Positions 35,550-46,626 of a stretch of DNA of 64,000 bases are shown here, in pieces (the stretch's first letter is position 1; every line of letters starts with the position of its first letter). Source of the DNA: Pseudomonas sp. AOB-7. GTDB lineage: Bacteria; Pseudomonadota; Gammaproteobacteria; Pseudomonadales; Pseudomonadaceae. Both the position numbers and the translations under genes were made by a program. The DNA lies in assembly GCF_003696305.1 (NCBI RefSeq), contig NZ_RFFK01000005.1, forward strand, positions 1 to 64,000, in the 5' to 3' direction. The notes under the pieces are model-generated. The model saw nothing but the letters and a program-made list of their open reading frames with translations, was not told where the DNA came from and did no database searches.

Positions 35550-37163
35550 ATGATTCGCCTGACCGAACTGAAACTGCCCCTCGACCACGCCGACGACGCC
35601 CTGCGCCCGGCCATCGTCCAGCGCCTGGGCATAGACGACGCCGAGCTGCTCGATTTCAGCGTATTCAAGCGCAGCTACGATGCGCGTAAGAAATTCGGCG
35701 AGATGCCGTTCATCTACACCCTCGATTGCGAGGTGAAGGACGAAGCCGCCCTGCTCGCCCGCCTGGCGCACGACAAGCAGGTCGGCGCGGCGCCGGATAT
35801 CGCCTACAAGCCGGTCGGCCAGGCCAAGGCGCCGCTGGATGAGCGCCCCATCGTCGTCGGCTTCGGCCCCTGCGGCATCTTCGCCGCGCTGATCCTGGCC
35901 CAGGCCGGTTTGCGCCCCATAGTGCTGGAGCGCGGCAAGGAAGTCCGCCAGCGCACCAAGGACACCTGGGGCCTGTGGCGCAAGAACCAGCTCGACCCCG
36001 AGTCCAACGTGCAGTTCGGCGAGGGCGGCGCCGGCACCTTCTCCGACGGCAAGCTCTACAGCCAGATCAAGGACCCGCACCACCACGGGCGCAAGGTGCT
36101 GCAGGAGTTCGTCAAGGCCGGCGCGCCGGACGAGATTCTCTACGTCAGCAAGCCGCATATCGGCACCTTCCGCCTCACCGGCGTGGTCGCCACCATGCGC
36201 GAGGAGATCAAGGCCCTGGGCGGCGAGGTGCGCTTCCAGCAGCGCGTCAGCGACCTGCTGATGGAAGACGGCCAGCTCACCGGCGTGGTGCTGGACAGCG
36301 GCGAGCAGATCCTCAGCCGCCACGTGATCCTCGCCCTCGGCCACAGCTCGCGCGACACCTTCCGCATGCTGCATGCCCGCGGCGTGTACCTGGAGGCCAA
36401 GCCCTTCTCGGTGGGCTTCCGCATCGAGCACCCGCAGTCCTTGATCGACCGCGCGCGCCTGGGCAAGTACGCCGGCCATCCCAAGCTCGGCGCCGCCGAC
36501 TACAAGCTGGTGCACCACGCCAGCAACGGCCGCTCGGTGTACAGCTTCTGCATGTGCCCGGGCGGCACCGTGGTCGCCGCCACCTCAGAGCCGGAGCGGG
36601 TGGTCACCAACGGCATGAGCCAGTATTCGCGCAACGAGCGCAACGCCAACGCCGGCATAGTCGTCGGCATCACCCCCGAGCAGGACTATCCGGGCGGCCC
36701 GCTGGCCGGCGTCGAACTGCAGGAGCGTCTGGAATCCCACGCCTACGTGCTCGGCGGGCGCAACTACGAGGCGCCGGGGCAACTGGTCGGCGACTTCATC
36801 AAAGGCCAGCCGTCGACCGCCCTGGGCGAGGTCACACCCTCGTACAAACCGGGGGTCAAGCTGGGCGACCTGGCGCCGTCGCTGCCGGACTTCGCCATCG
36901 AAGCCATCCGCGAGGCGCTGCCGGCCTTCGCCAAGCAGATCAAGGGCTTCGACCTGGCTGACGCGGTGCTCACCGGCATCGAGACGCGCACCTCCTCGCC
37001 GGTGCGCATCACCCGCGGCGACAACCTGCAGAGCCTGAATCTCAAGGGCCTGTACCCGGCTGGTGAAGGCGCGGGCTATGCCGGCGGCATTCTTTCCGCC
37101 GGGGTCGACGGCATCCGCGTGGCCGAAGCGGTGGCGCGCGATATGCTCGGGCTAAAGCCTTAA
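35550..37163 (+). CDS. Uncharacterised FAD-dependent dehydrogenase (COG2509)
   Basis: A 537-residue flavoprotein. After an N-terminal ferredoxin-like helper domain (1-95) comes the dinucleotide fold GFGPCGIFAALILAQAG (104-120). The conserved FGEGGAGTFSDGKLYS and the C-terminal FAD loop YPAGEGAGYAGGILSAGVDG follow. The family is widespread and related to the geranylgeranyl reductase/HI0933 superfamily, but the substrate is unknown. It stands alone, with its own start 81 bases after gap and convergent with the Sha operon. Confidence 0.87.
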   Translation: MIRLTELKLPLDHADDALRPAIVQRLGIDDAELLDFSVFKRSYDARKKFGEMPFIYTLDCEVKDEAALLARLAHDKQVGAAPDIAYKPVGQAKAPLDERPIVVGFGPCGIFAALILAQAGLRPIVLERGKEVRQRTKDTWGLWRKNQLDPESNVQFGEGGAGTFSDGKLYSQIKDPHHHGRKVLQEFVKAGAPDEILYVSKPHIGTFRLTGVVATMREEIKALGGEVRFQQRVSDLLMEDGQLTGVVLDSGEQILSRHVILALGHSSRDTFRMLHARGVYLEAKPFSVGFRIEHPQSLIDRARLGKYAGHPKLGAADYKLVHHASNGRSVYSFCMCPGGTVVAATSEPERVVTNGMSQYSRNERNANAGIVVGITPEQDYPGGPLAGVELQERLESHAYVLGGRNYEAPGQLVGDFIKGQPSTALGEVTPSYKPGVKLGDLAPSLPDFAIEAIREALPAFAKQIKGFDLADAVLTGIETRTSSPVRITRGDNLQSLNLKGLYPAGEGAGYAGGILSAGVDGIRVAEAVARDMLGLKP

Positions 37164-37285
37164 CGCCTCAGGCAGCACAGGGTCGCACCGCGGCGATGGC
37201 CGCGAGGTGACTGCGTACGGGCAAATGGTTCCAGGCATTGGCCCGTGCGCGAGGCGCGGGCCGCTCGGCTATGGATCCCGCTCAA

Positions 37286-37618
37286 CTACTGTTCCCAGGG
37301 CCGCCCGCGGGTCTGCTCGCTGAGCGGCAGCTTCTGCTGCAGCGCCGCCTTGGCCAGCATATGGGCGCTGACCGGGGCGGTGATGAAGAGGAACAGGGTG
37401 ATCAGCAGTTCGTGCAGGCTGAGGCCGTTGCCGCGGCTGCCGAAGTAGATCAGCGAGGCGATGACCATGCCGCCGACGCCCAGGGTGGTGGCCTTGGTCG
37501 GTCCGTGCAGGCGCATGAAGAAGTCCGGCAGGCGGTACAGGCCGATGGCGCCGACCAGGGCGAACAGGCTGCCGAGCAGCAGGAACAGGGCGACCAGGCC
37601 TTCGATCAGGGTGTCCAT
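37286..37618 (-). CDS. shaG: Na+/H+ antiporter subunit G
   Basis: A 110-residue MnhG/MrpG subunit with three transmembrane helices (about 6-28, 42-60 and 67-88) and the conserved IGLYRLPDFFMRLHGPTKATTLG between helices 1 and 2. It is one of the small subunits needed for the multisubunit cation/proton antiporter that confers Na+ and pH tolerance. I took ATG 37618; the longer frame overlaps shaF. It is last in shaAB-C-D-E-F-G, 23 bases after shaF. Confidence 0.93.
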   Translation of the reverse strand: MDTLIEGLVALFLLLGSLFALVGAIGLYRLPDFFMRLHGPTKATTLGVGGMVIASLIYFGSRGNGLSLHELLITLFLFITAPVSAHMLAKAALQQKLPLSEQTRGRPWEQ

Positions 37619-37641
37619 GCAGCAGTCTCCATAGCAGGTCG

Positions 37642-37911
37642 TTATTCGATGATATCGCCGCGCAGCAGGTACTTGGCCACTGCCACGGTGCCGATAAAGC
37701 CCATCACCGCGATCAGCAGCGCCGCCTCGAAGTAGAGGTCGGAACCGAGCCAGATGCCGAACAGCACGATCAGGGCGATGGCGTTGATGTACAGGGTGTC
37801 CAGGGCGAGGATGCGGTCCGGCATGTCCGGCCCCTTGATCAGGCGCGCCAGGGTCAGCACCAGGGCCAGGCCCATGATGGCCAGGCAGATCGGGATCACG
37901 TAGGCGAGCAT
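37642..37911 (-). CDS. shaF: Na+/H+ antiporter subunit F
   Basis: An 89-residue MnhF/MrpF subunit with three membrane helices (about 3-21, 36-54 and 60-80). It carries the conserved RIGPT-like segment KGPDMPDRILALDTLYINAIAL, where the Asp contributes to ion translocation in this family. It overlaps shaE by 16 bases, so it is translationally coupled. Confidence 0.92.
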   Translation of the reverse strand: MLAYVIPICLAIMGLALVLTLARLIKGPDMPDRILALDTLYINAIALIVLFGIWLGSDLYFEAALLIAVMGFIGTVAVAKYLLRGDIIE

Positions 37912-38399
37912 GCGAACACCTCCAGCAGCGGCGCTTCGTAACGGGTCTGGATGCTACGCACCAGCTCTTGTTCGTCGTCGACATCGAGGCTGTGCACCAG
38001 CAGCATGCGCTTGTCGTCGCTGAGGTCGGCCGACACCGTGCCGGGGGTCAGCGAGACGATGCTGGCGAGCATGGTCAGCGCCAGCTCGTCGCTCAGCTGC
38101 AGCGGCACCTCGACGAAGGCCGGACGCAGGCGGCTGATCGGGCCGAGGATCAGCTTGGCCACCTGCAGGTTGGCGACCACGATGTCGAGCAGCACGCGCA
38201 GCAGGAACAGGCTCAGCTTGAGCGGCTTGCGCACCCGCGGCGGGTTGATCCAGAACACCTGGGTGACCAGCGGGATCAGCCAGCCGAGGAAGGCGCCGAG
38301 CAGCCAGTGGCCGAGGCCGAAATCGTTGACCAGCAGCAACCAGACGAACAGCAGGCACAGGCTCAGCAGGGGGTGGGGCAACCAGCGGCGCGCCTTCAT
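37896..38399 (-). CDS. shaE: Na+/H+ antiporter subunit E
   Basis: A 167-residue MnhE/MrpE subunit. N-terminal hydrophobic helices (about 10-50) lead to a cytoplasmic domain with the motif LASIVSLTPGTVSADLSDDKRMLLVHSLD. It overlaps shaD by 4 bases and shaF by 16, in a fully coupled operon. Its role in the complex is assembly and function of the antiporter, with no catalysis of its own. Confidence 0.93.
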   Translation of the reverse strand: MKARRWLPHPLLSLCLLFVWLLLVNDFGLGHWLLGAFLGWLIPLVTQVFWINPPRVRKPLKLSLFLLRVLLDIVVANLQVAKLILGPISRLRPAFVEVPLQLSDELALTMLASIVSLTPGTVSADLSDDKRMLLVHSLDVDDEQELVRSIQTRYEAPLLEVFACSPT

Positions 38400-39901
38400 G
38401 ACGCACCTCCGCTCTGCAGGATCATGCGGTAGCTCTCCAGGTCGTGCAGTTGCGCCACCGTGGCGGCGAGGTACGTCAGCACCGGCTGCGCCAGCGCCAC
38501 CAGCAGCGGCCCGGTCAGCAGCAGGCCGATGGCGGCCAGCAGACGGCCCTTGTCCAGTTCGGCACTGTCCAGCTGGCTCAGGCCCACGCGCCAGAACAGC
38601 GTGCTGCCGGCGCGGCTGAGGCTGACCAGGGTGACTAGGCCGCCGATCAGCACCAGCGGCCAGAGGAACAGCCCCTGCCAGCCGGGGCCGACCGCCTGCA
38701 GCAGCAGCAGCTTACCGAGGAAACCGGACAGCGGCGGCAGACCGGCCACGGCGATGGCGCCGACGAAGAACAGCGCGCCGAGCAGATGCGGGTTCTGCAG
38801 TGCCGCGCCCTGCACCAGCTGGCCGCCCTTGACGCCGCGCTGGCGGGCGATCAGGTCGGCGATCAAAAACAGCGCGCCGGCCATCCAGGTGCTGTGGATC
38901 AGGTAGAACAGCGCGGCCTGCAGCGCCTCCGCGGTGCCCAGGGCGATGCCGGCCAGCAGGGTGCCCACCGACACCACCACCAGGTAGGCCAGCAGCCCCT
39001 GCAGGCTGGTGGCGGCGAAGGCGCCGATCACCCCCAGGCCCAGGGTCAGCAGGGCCAGCGGCCACAGCCACTGCAGCGCCATGTCGGCCAGTTCGCCGGC
39101 GTTGTCCCCGAAGATCAGGGTGTACACCCGCAGGATCGAATACAGGCCGACCTTGGTCATGATCGCGAACAGCGCCGCCACCGGCGCCGTGGCCGCGGCG
39201 TAGGCCTTCGGCAGCCAGAAATACAGCGGCAGGAAGGCCGCCTTGAGGCCGAACACCACCAGCAGCAGCATGCCGGCGGCGCCGATCAGCGCCGCCTGGT
39301 CGTGGTCGGCCGCCGCCACCCGCTCGGCCATGTCGACCATGTTGAGGGTGCCGGTGATGCCGTAGAGCACGCCGACGGCGATCAGGAAGAAGGCCGAGCC
39401 GACCAGGTTGAGCACCACGTAGTGCAGGCCGGCGCGTACCCGATCCTTGCCGCCGCCGTGCAGCAGCAGCGAGTAGGAGGCGATCAGCAGGATCTCGAAG
39501 AACACGAACAGGTTGAACAGGTCGCCGGTGAGGAAGGCGCCGTTGATGCCCAGCAGCTGGAACTGGAACAGCGCGTGGAAATTGCGCCCGCGCTCGTCGT
39601 CGCCGCGCATGGCGTAGAGCACGGCGAACAGCGCCAGCACCGCGGTGACCAGCAGCATCAGCGCGCTGAGGCGGTCGAGCACGAGGATGATGCCGAACGG
39701 CGGCTGCCAGTTGCCCAGGGCGTAGAACTGGATGGCGCCCTGGTCGGCCTGCAGCAGCAGGTACAGGCTGACCGGCACCAGCAAGGCGGTGGCGCTCACC
39801 GAGGCCAGGCGCTTGAGCGGCATGCTCAGGCGCGCGGCGAACAGCAGCAGGCTGCCGACGAACAGCGGCAGCAGAACGGGCAGGATCAACGCATGGTTCA
39901 T
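38396..39901 (-). CDS. shaD: Na+/H+ antiporter subunit D
   Basis: A 501-residue MnhD/MrpD subunit, homologous to complex I NuoM/NuoN proton channels, with about fourteen helices. The lysines and glutamates of the half-channel are visible, including FFEILLIASYSLLLHGG and the K in GLKAAFLPLYFWLPKAY. It overlaps shaC and shaE by 4 bases each. Together with shaAB it forms the transport core. Confidence 0.94.
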   Translation of the reverse strand: MNHALILPVLLPLFVGSLLLFAARLSMPLKRLASVSATALLVPVSLYLLLQADQGAIQFYALGNWQPPFGIILVLDRLSALMLLVTAVLALFAVLYAMRGDDERGRNFHALFQFQLLGINGAFLTGDLFNLFVFFEILLIASYSLLLHGGGKDRVRAGLHYVVLNLVGSAFFLIAVGVLYGITGTLNMVDMAERVAAADHDQAALIGAAGMLLLVVFGLKAAFLPLYFWLPKAYAAATAPVAALFAIMTKVGLYSILRVYTLIFGDNAGELADMALQWLWPLALLTLGLGVIGAFAATSLQGLLAYLVVVSVGTLLAGIALGTAEALQAALFYLIHSTWMAGALFLIADLIARQRGVKGGQLVQGAALQNPHLLGALFFVGAIAVAGLPPLSGFLGKLLLLQAVGPGWQGLFLWPLVLIGGLVTLVSLSRAGSTLFWRVGLSQLDSAELDKGRLLAAIGLLLTGPLLVALAQPVLTYLAATVAQLHDLESYRMILQSGGAS

Positions 39902-40227
39902 CGATGAGGCTCCCGGCCATCGACATGGTCGGTGCTCAGCTCGCCGACGCTACGCAGCGCCAGGACCACGACGAAGGCGGTCATGGCGAAGCCGATGACG
40001 ATGGCGGTGAGCACCAGCGCCTGCGGCAGCGGGTCGGCGTAGTGGCTGCCCTGGCCGATCACCGTGGAGGCGCCGCCCTGCAGGCGGCCCATGGCGAAGA
40101 GGAACAGGTTGACCGCGTAGGAAATCAGGGTCAGGCCCATCACCACCGGAAAGGTGCGGGCGCGCAGCAGCAGGTAGACGCCGCTGGCGGTGAGGATGCC
40201 GAGCGCTACGGCAAACAGTGCTTCCAT
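39898..40227 (-). CDS. shaC: Na+/H+ antiporter subunit C
   Basis: A 109-residue MnhC/MrpC subunit, homologous to NuoK, with three helices (about 3-20, 26-44 and 70-92). The family sequence GLTLISYAVNLFLFAMGRL is present. It starts one base after the shaAB stop and overlaps shaD by 4 bases, so translation is coupled across the junctions. Confidence 0.93.
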   Translation of the reverse strand: MEALFAVALGILTASGVYLLLRARTFPVVMGLTLISYAVNLFLFAMGRLQGGASTVIGQGSHYADPLPQALVLTAIVIGFAMTAFVVVLALRSVGELSTDHVDGREPHR

Positions 40228-40228
40228 C

Positions 40229-43021
<2,793 letters not shown>

Positions 43022-43038
43022 CGGCAAAAACCCCTTAT

Positions 43039-43057
43039 GCAAGCCCGCCGGGCTTGC
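43039..43057. promoter_or_regulatory. Perfect palindrome in the sha operon leader
   Basis: GCAAGCCCG and CGGGCTTGC form a perfect 9-bp inverted repeat around one base, 17 bases upstream of the shaAB start codon. In mRNA the hairpin would be stable and near the ribosome binding site, so it could affect translation or be a protein operator. It is not followed by a T-run. Confidence 0.4.
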
Positions 43058-43261
43058 AGAACCCGGCGGCGTGAATTGGAGTCGCAACTCCCCTGACGGT
43101 ATTCGATTCCTGACCGAGCGGTCGAGCTAAGTCATTGTCGTGACACGAATAAGCGCCGATTATCCATACCTATCGACACATCGTCATGCATTGAATTATT
43201 ACTAAACACACGCGCGGCGCGCCAATCGCCCAGCCTCGTGGCAGCGGCCCGTACGGGCCAC

Positions 43262-43295
43262 AAAAAAGCCGGAGCAACCTGGGGCTGCTCCGGCT
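43262..43295 (-). terminator. Rho-independent terminator of the glycine-zipper lipoprotein gene
   Basis: On the minus strand AGCCGGAGCA and TGCTCCGGCT form a perfect 10-bp stem with a 9-base loop followed by six Ts, 13 bases past the lipoprotein stop. It separates this gene from the sha promoter region. The AT-rich stretch 43100-43210 between them should hold the sha promoter, but no clear -35/-10 pair was identified. Confidence 0.92.
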
Positions 43296-43308
43296 CGTAC
43301 ACTGCACC

Positions 43309-43770
43309 TCAGTGAGTGACGCGGCTGGTGCCGTTGACGGTCATGATGCGCACGCGCTCGCCGACGCGGAAGATCTGGTTCGGCTCGACCTCCTGCACAT
43401 AGGCGCGCAGGGTGCCGTCGTCTTCGCGCACGGTGATCTCAACCCCCTGAGTGCGGGTGATGCCCTCCTCGGCCGCGGCGCCGAGCAGGCCGCCGGCCAC
43501 CGCCCCGATCACCGCCGCCACCGCACTGCCGCGACCGCCGCCGACCGTGCTGCCGCCGATACCGCCGATCACCGCACCGGCGCCGGCGCCGATCGGCGTC
43601 TTGGTGCCTTCGATCTTCACCGGACGCAGCGACTCGATGGTGCCCATGCGCACCGTCTGCACGGTCCGGGCCTCGTCGCGGCTGTAGGTGTCGCCGGTCA
43701 GGCTGGACGCACACCCGCCGAGGGCCAGCAACGCGGCCAGCGAGGTAATGAGCAGAGTGGGTTTACGCAT
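43309..43770 (-). CDS. Glycine-zipper (SlyB/PcpL-like) outer-membrane lipoprotein
   Basis: A 153-residue lipoprotein with lipobox LGGC (Cys20). A short spacer (DEARTVQTVRMGTIESLRPVKIEG) precedes a Gly-zipper segment (about 60-100) made of GAGAGAVIGGIGGSTVGGG. A C-terminal beta domain follows, ending in VGERVRIMTVNGTSRVTH. This is the SlyB-type 17-kDa surface-antigen layout that stabilises outer-membrane nanodomains under envelope stress. It is a single gene with its own terminator. Confidence 0.88.
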   Translation of the reverse strand: MRKPTLLITSLAALLALGGCASSLTGDTYSRDEARTVQTVRMGTIESLRPVKIEGTKTPIGAGAGAVIGGIGGSTVGGGRGSAVAAVIGAVAGGLLGAAAEEGITRTQGVEITVREDDGTLRAYVQEVEPNQIFRVGERVRIMTVNGTSRVTH

Positions 43771-43866
43771 AGCAGTTCCTCCAGAAGTTTCTCAATCCAT
43801 TAGACGCCGCGTCCACGCGGCTGTCACGGCCGTGACTCAACAATAGCCGATTCGGACAGACGCAGT

Positions 43867-44994
43867 TCAGCTAAGACGCCACAGCCTGGCGATGTCCACC
43901 GCCCGCGCCTCGAGTTCCGCGGCGGCGCCGCGCATGGCCTGCTCCAGCGAGATCGGCCCCGGGGCAAGGCTGAAGGCCGCCTCGATACCGACCTGGTACA
44001 GCGCCTGGTAGCCCTCGCCGAGGCTGCCGGCCAGGGCGATCACCGGCACCCCGGCGGCGCGTGCCACTCGCGCCACGCCCACCGGCGTCTTGCCGTGCAG
44101 GGTTTGCGCGTCCATCCGCCCTTCGCCGGTGATCACCAGGTCGGCGCCGGCCACCGCCTCGGCCAGCCCGGACAGCTCGGCGACCAGTTCGATGCCGGGG
44201 CGGAAGCTGGCCTTGAGCAAGGCGCGGGCGGCAAAGCCGAGGCCGCCGGCCGCGCCGACGCCGGGGAACTGCGCATGGTCCTCGCCCAGGGTAGCGGCGA
44301 CGATGCGCGCGTAACGCCCCAGCGCGGCATCCAGTTCGGCGACCTGTGCCGGCGTCGCGCCCTTTTGCGGGCCGAACACCGCCGAGGCGCCGCGCGGTCC
44401 GCACAGTGGGTTGTCGACGTCGGCGGCGACCTCGACCTGCGCCTTCAGCAGGCGCGCGTCCAGGCCGCTCAGGTCGAGCTGATCGAGCGCCGCCAGGGCC
44501 GCGCCGCCGGGCGCCAGCTCGCGTCCGGCGACGTCGAGAAAGCGTACGCCGAGGGCCTGCAGCAGGCCGGCGCCGCCGTCGTTGGTGGCGCTGCCGCCGA
44601 GGCCGAGGATGATCCGCGTGGCGCCGGCGTCCAGCGCCTGCAGAATCAGCTCGCCGGTGCCGAAGCTGCTGGCCAGGCGCGCATCGCGCTGCTCGCGCGG
44701 CACCCAGTGCAGGCCGCTGGCGGCGGCCATTTCGATCACCGCGGTGCCCTGCCCGAGCCAGCCCCAGTGCGCCGCCACCGGCGCGCCCATGGGTCCGCGT
44801 ACCCGGCACTCGCGGCGCTCGCCGCCGACCGCGGCGAGCAGCGCGTCCACCGTGCCCTCGCCGCCGTCGGCCATCGGCCGCAGCAGGCATTCGGCGTCGG
44901 GGAACACCTGCTGCCAGCCGCGGGCGATGGCGACGGCCACTTCGGGTGCGCTGAGGCTCTCCTTGAAGGAGTCCGGGGCGATGACGATTTTCAT
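43867..44994 (-). CDS. glxK: Glycerate kinase, type 1 (GarK/GlxK family)
   Basis: A 375-residue glycerate kinase that phosphorylates D-glycerate to 2-phosphoglycerate with ATP. The family N-terminus IAPDSFKESLSAPEVAVAIARGW, the ADGGEGTVDALL motif and ILGLGGSATNDGGAGLLQALG are intact. The neighbouring permease and CdaR regulator form the usual sugar-diacid/glycerate utilisation set. It lies 55 bases after the permease gene and is probably cotranscribed with it. Confidence 0.92.
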   Translation of the reverse strand: MKIVIAPDSFKESLSAPEVAVAIARGWQQVFPDAECLLRPMADGGEGTVDALLAAVGGERRECRVRGPMGAPVAAHWGWLGQGTAVIEMAAASGLHWVPREQRDARLASSFGTGELILQALDAGATRIILGLGGSATNDGGAGLLQALGVRFLDVAGRELAPGGAALAALDQLDLSGLDARLLKAQVEVAADVDNPLCGPRGASAVFGPQKGATPAQVAELDAALGRYARIVAATLGEDHAQFPGVGAAGGLGFAARALLKASFRPGIELVAELSGLAEAVAGADLVITGEGRMDAQTLHGKTPVGVARVARAAGVPVIALAGSLGEGYQALYQVGIEAAFSLAPGPISLEQAMRGAAAELEARAVDIARLWRLS

Positions 44995-45049
44995 GATGGC
45001 TAACCTCGACGGAGGCGGACGGCCGCCGGCCGTCCGCCGATAGAGCGGA

Positions 45050-46417
45050 TTACAGCAGAACCAGGCTCAGCAGCCAGACGGTGAGCATGCCGGCCAGCCC
45101 CTGGATCAGGGTGGCCAGGGTCTGCGCACGGTAGGCGGTGGCCACCTTCATGCGGCTGAACTGGGTCACCACCCAGAAGAAGCTGTCGTTGGCGTGGGAC
45201 ACGGTCATGGCGCCGGCGCCGATGGCCATCACGGTCAGCACCCGGCCCATCTCGCTGTCCAGGCCGAGGTTGGCCAGCAGCGGCGCGACCATAGCCGAGG
45301 TGGTGACCAGCGCCACGGTGGACGAGCCCTGCGCGGTCTTCAGCGCCGCCGCCACCAGGAACGGCATGAACAGGCCGATGCCCAGGGCCGACAGGCTGTC
45401 GCCCAGGTACCCTGTCAGCGCGGTGGCCTTGAGCATGGCGCCGAAGGCACCGCCGGCACCGGTGATCAGCAGAATCGGCGCGGCGGCCTTGAGGCCGTCG
45501 GCCACCTGGTCGTGGAACTGCTGACGCTTGTCCTCGCCCTTGAGCAGGGTGCAGGCCAGCGCCAGGCCCACCAGCAATGCCGCCACCGGCTGGCCGAGGA
45601 AGCTCAGCAGGTCGAACAGCACACCCTCGCCGAGCGGCTTGCTGGGGAAGGCGGCGAGCGAGCCAAGGCAGATCAGTGCAATCGGCACGAAGATCGGCGA
45701 GAACGCCTGCCAGGCGCTGGGCAGCTTGCCGTAGCGGGCCTTGAGCGCTTCGAAGTCGACGTCGTCGGCGAGCAGCTCGCTGGGCGCTTCCTCCAGCAGC
45801 TGATGGTCGTCCTGCTTGAGGTAGCGGTTGGCCCAGAGCATGCCGGCGCAGGCGGTGACCGCGGCGACCAGCAGGCCGACCAGGATCACCAGGCCGAGCG
45901 AGGCCTCCAGGCCCAGGTTGCCGGCCGCAGCGATCGGCCCCGGGGTCGGCGGGACGAAGGTGTGGGTGGCGTACAGACCGGTGGCCAGGGCCACGCTCAT
46001 GGCCACCACGGAGACCTTCATGCGCGCCGCCAGGGCGTTCTTCAGCGAATTGAGGATGACGTAGCCGGAGTCGCAGAACACCGGGATCGACACCAGGTAG
46101 CCGATGATCGACAGGGTCAGGGTGGGAAAGCGCTGACCGAGCAGGCGGATCACCGTCTCGGCCATGGTGATGGCCGCGCCGCTGCGCTCGAGGATCACCC
46201 CGATGACGGTGCCGAGCACGATGACGATGCCGATGTAGCCGAGAATGCCGCCGAAGCCGGCGGCGATGGTCTTGAGAATTTCGCCGGCGGGCACCTGATA
46301 GGCGAAACCGGCGATCAGCGCGGCGGCCAGCAGGGCGAGAAAGGGATGCAGTTTCAAACGGGTGGTGGACAGCACGATGAACGCGATCAGTGCCACCAGG
46401 ATCAGGACCAGGCCCAT
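45050..46417 (-). CDS. GntP-family gluconate/glycerate:H+ symporter
   Basis: A 455-residue GntP-family permease with about twelve to fourteen helices, the family segment AAGFGGILGYIGIVIVLGTVIG, and the C-terminal SHANDSFFWVVTQF signature. ATG 46417 is chosen because TGAGGAGA precedes it and a longer frame contains no membrane segment. Context with glxK and cdaR points to glycerate or a related hydroxy acid, not gluconate, as the substrate (inference). Its leader has a perfect Hfq/Crc motif. Confidence 0.9.
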   Translation of the reverse strand: MGLVLILVALIAFIVLSTTRLKLHPFLALLAAALIAGFAYQVPAGEILKTIAAGFGGILGYIGIVIVLGTVIGVILERSGAAITMAETVIRLLGQRFPTLTLSIIGYLVSIPVFCDSGYVILNSLKNALAARMKVSVVAMSVALATGLYATHTFVPPTPGPIAAAGNLGLEASLGLVILVGLLVAAVTACAGMLWANRYLKQDDHQLLEEAPSELLADDVDFEALKARYGKLPSAWQAFSPIFVPIALICLGSLAAFPSKPLGEGVLFDLLSFLGQPVAALLVGLALACTLLKGEDKRQQFHDQVADGLKAAAPILLITGAGGAFGAMLKATALTGYLGDSLSALGIGLFMPFLVAAALKTAQGSSTVALVTTSAMVAPLLANLGLDSEMGRVLTVMAIGAGAMTVSHANDSFFWVVTQFSRMKVATAYRAQTLATLIQGLAGMLTVWLLSLVLL

Positions 46418-46431
46418 GACCAGTCTCCTCA

Positions 46432-46439
46432 TTGTTGTT
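46432..46439 (-). promoter_or_regulatory. Hfq/Crc catabolite-repression (CA) motif at the permease gene
   Basis: On the minus strand AACAACAA is an exact AAnAAnAA motif, immediately before the TGAGGAG ribosome binding site of the GntP-family gene. This is one of the best known sequences for Hfq-Crc binding in Pseudomonas. It predicts translational repression in the presence of preferred carbon sources. Confidence 0.65.
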
Positions 46440-46626
46440 ATGGCGGGCGCGAGGCCCGGACGGGAATGCCGACAGGCGCGCCATTGTGGCTCAGCCCGCC
46501 CCGCCCAGACCCTGTGCGCAAGCACCAAAAGCCCGACCAGCAAACACCCCGACCTGTGCAGGCGCACAAGAGCGGTTCCCTGACTACCTCGCCCAGCAGC
46601 CTAGCAGCGGCGCCGGCACGGCGCTG

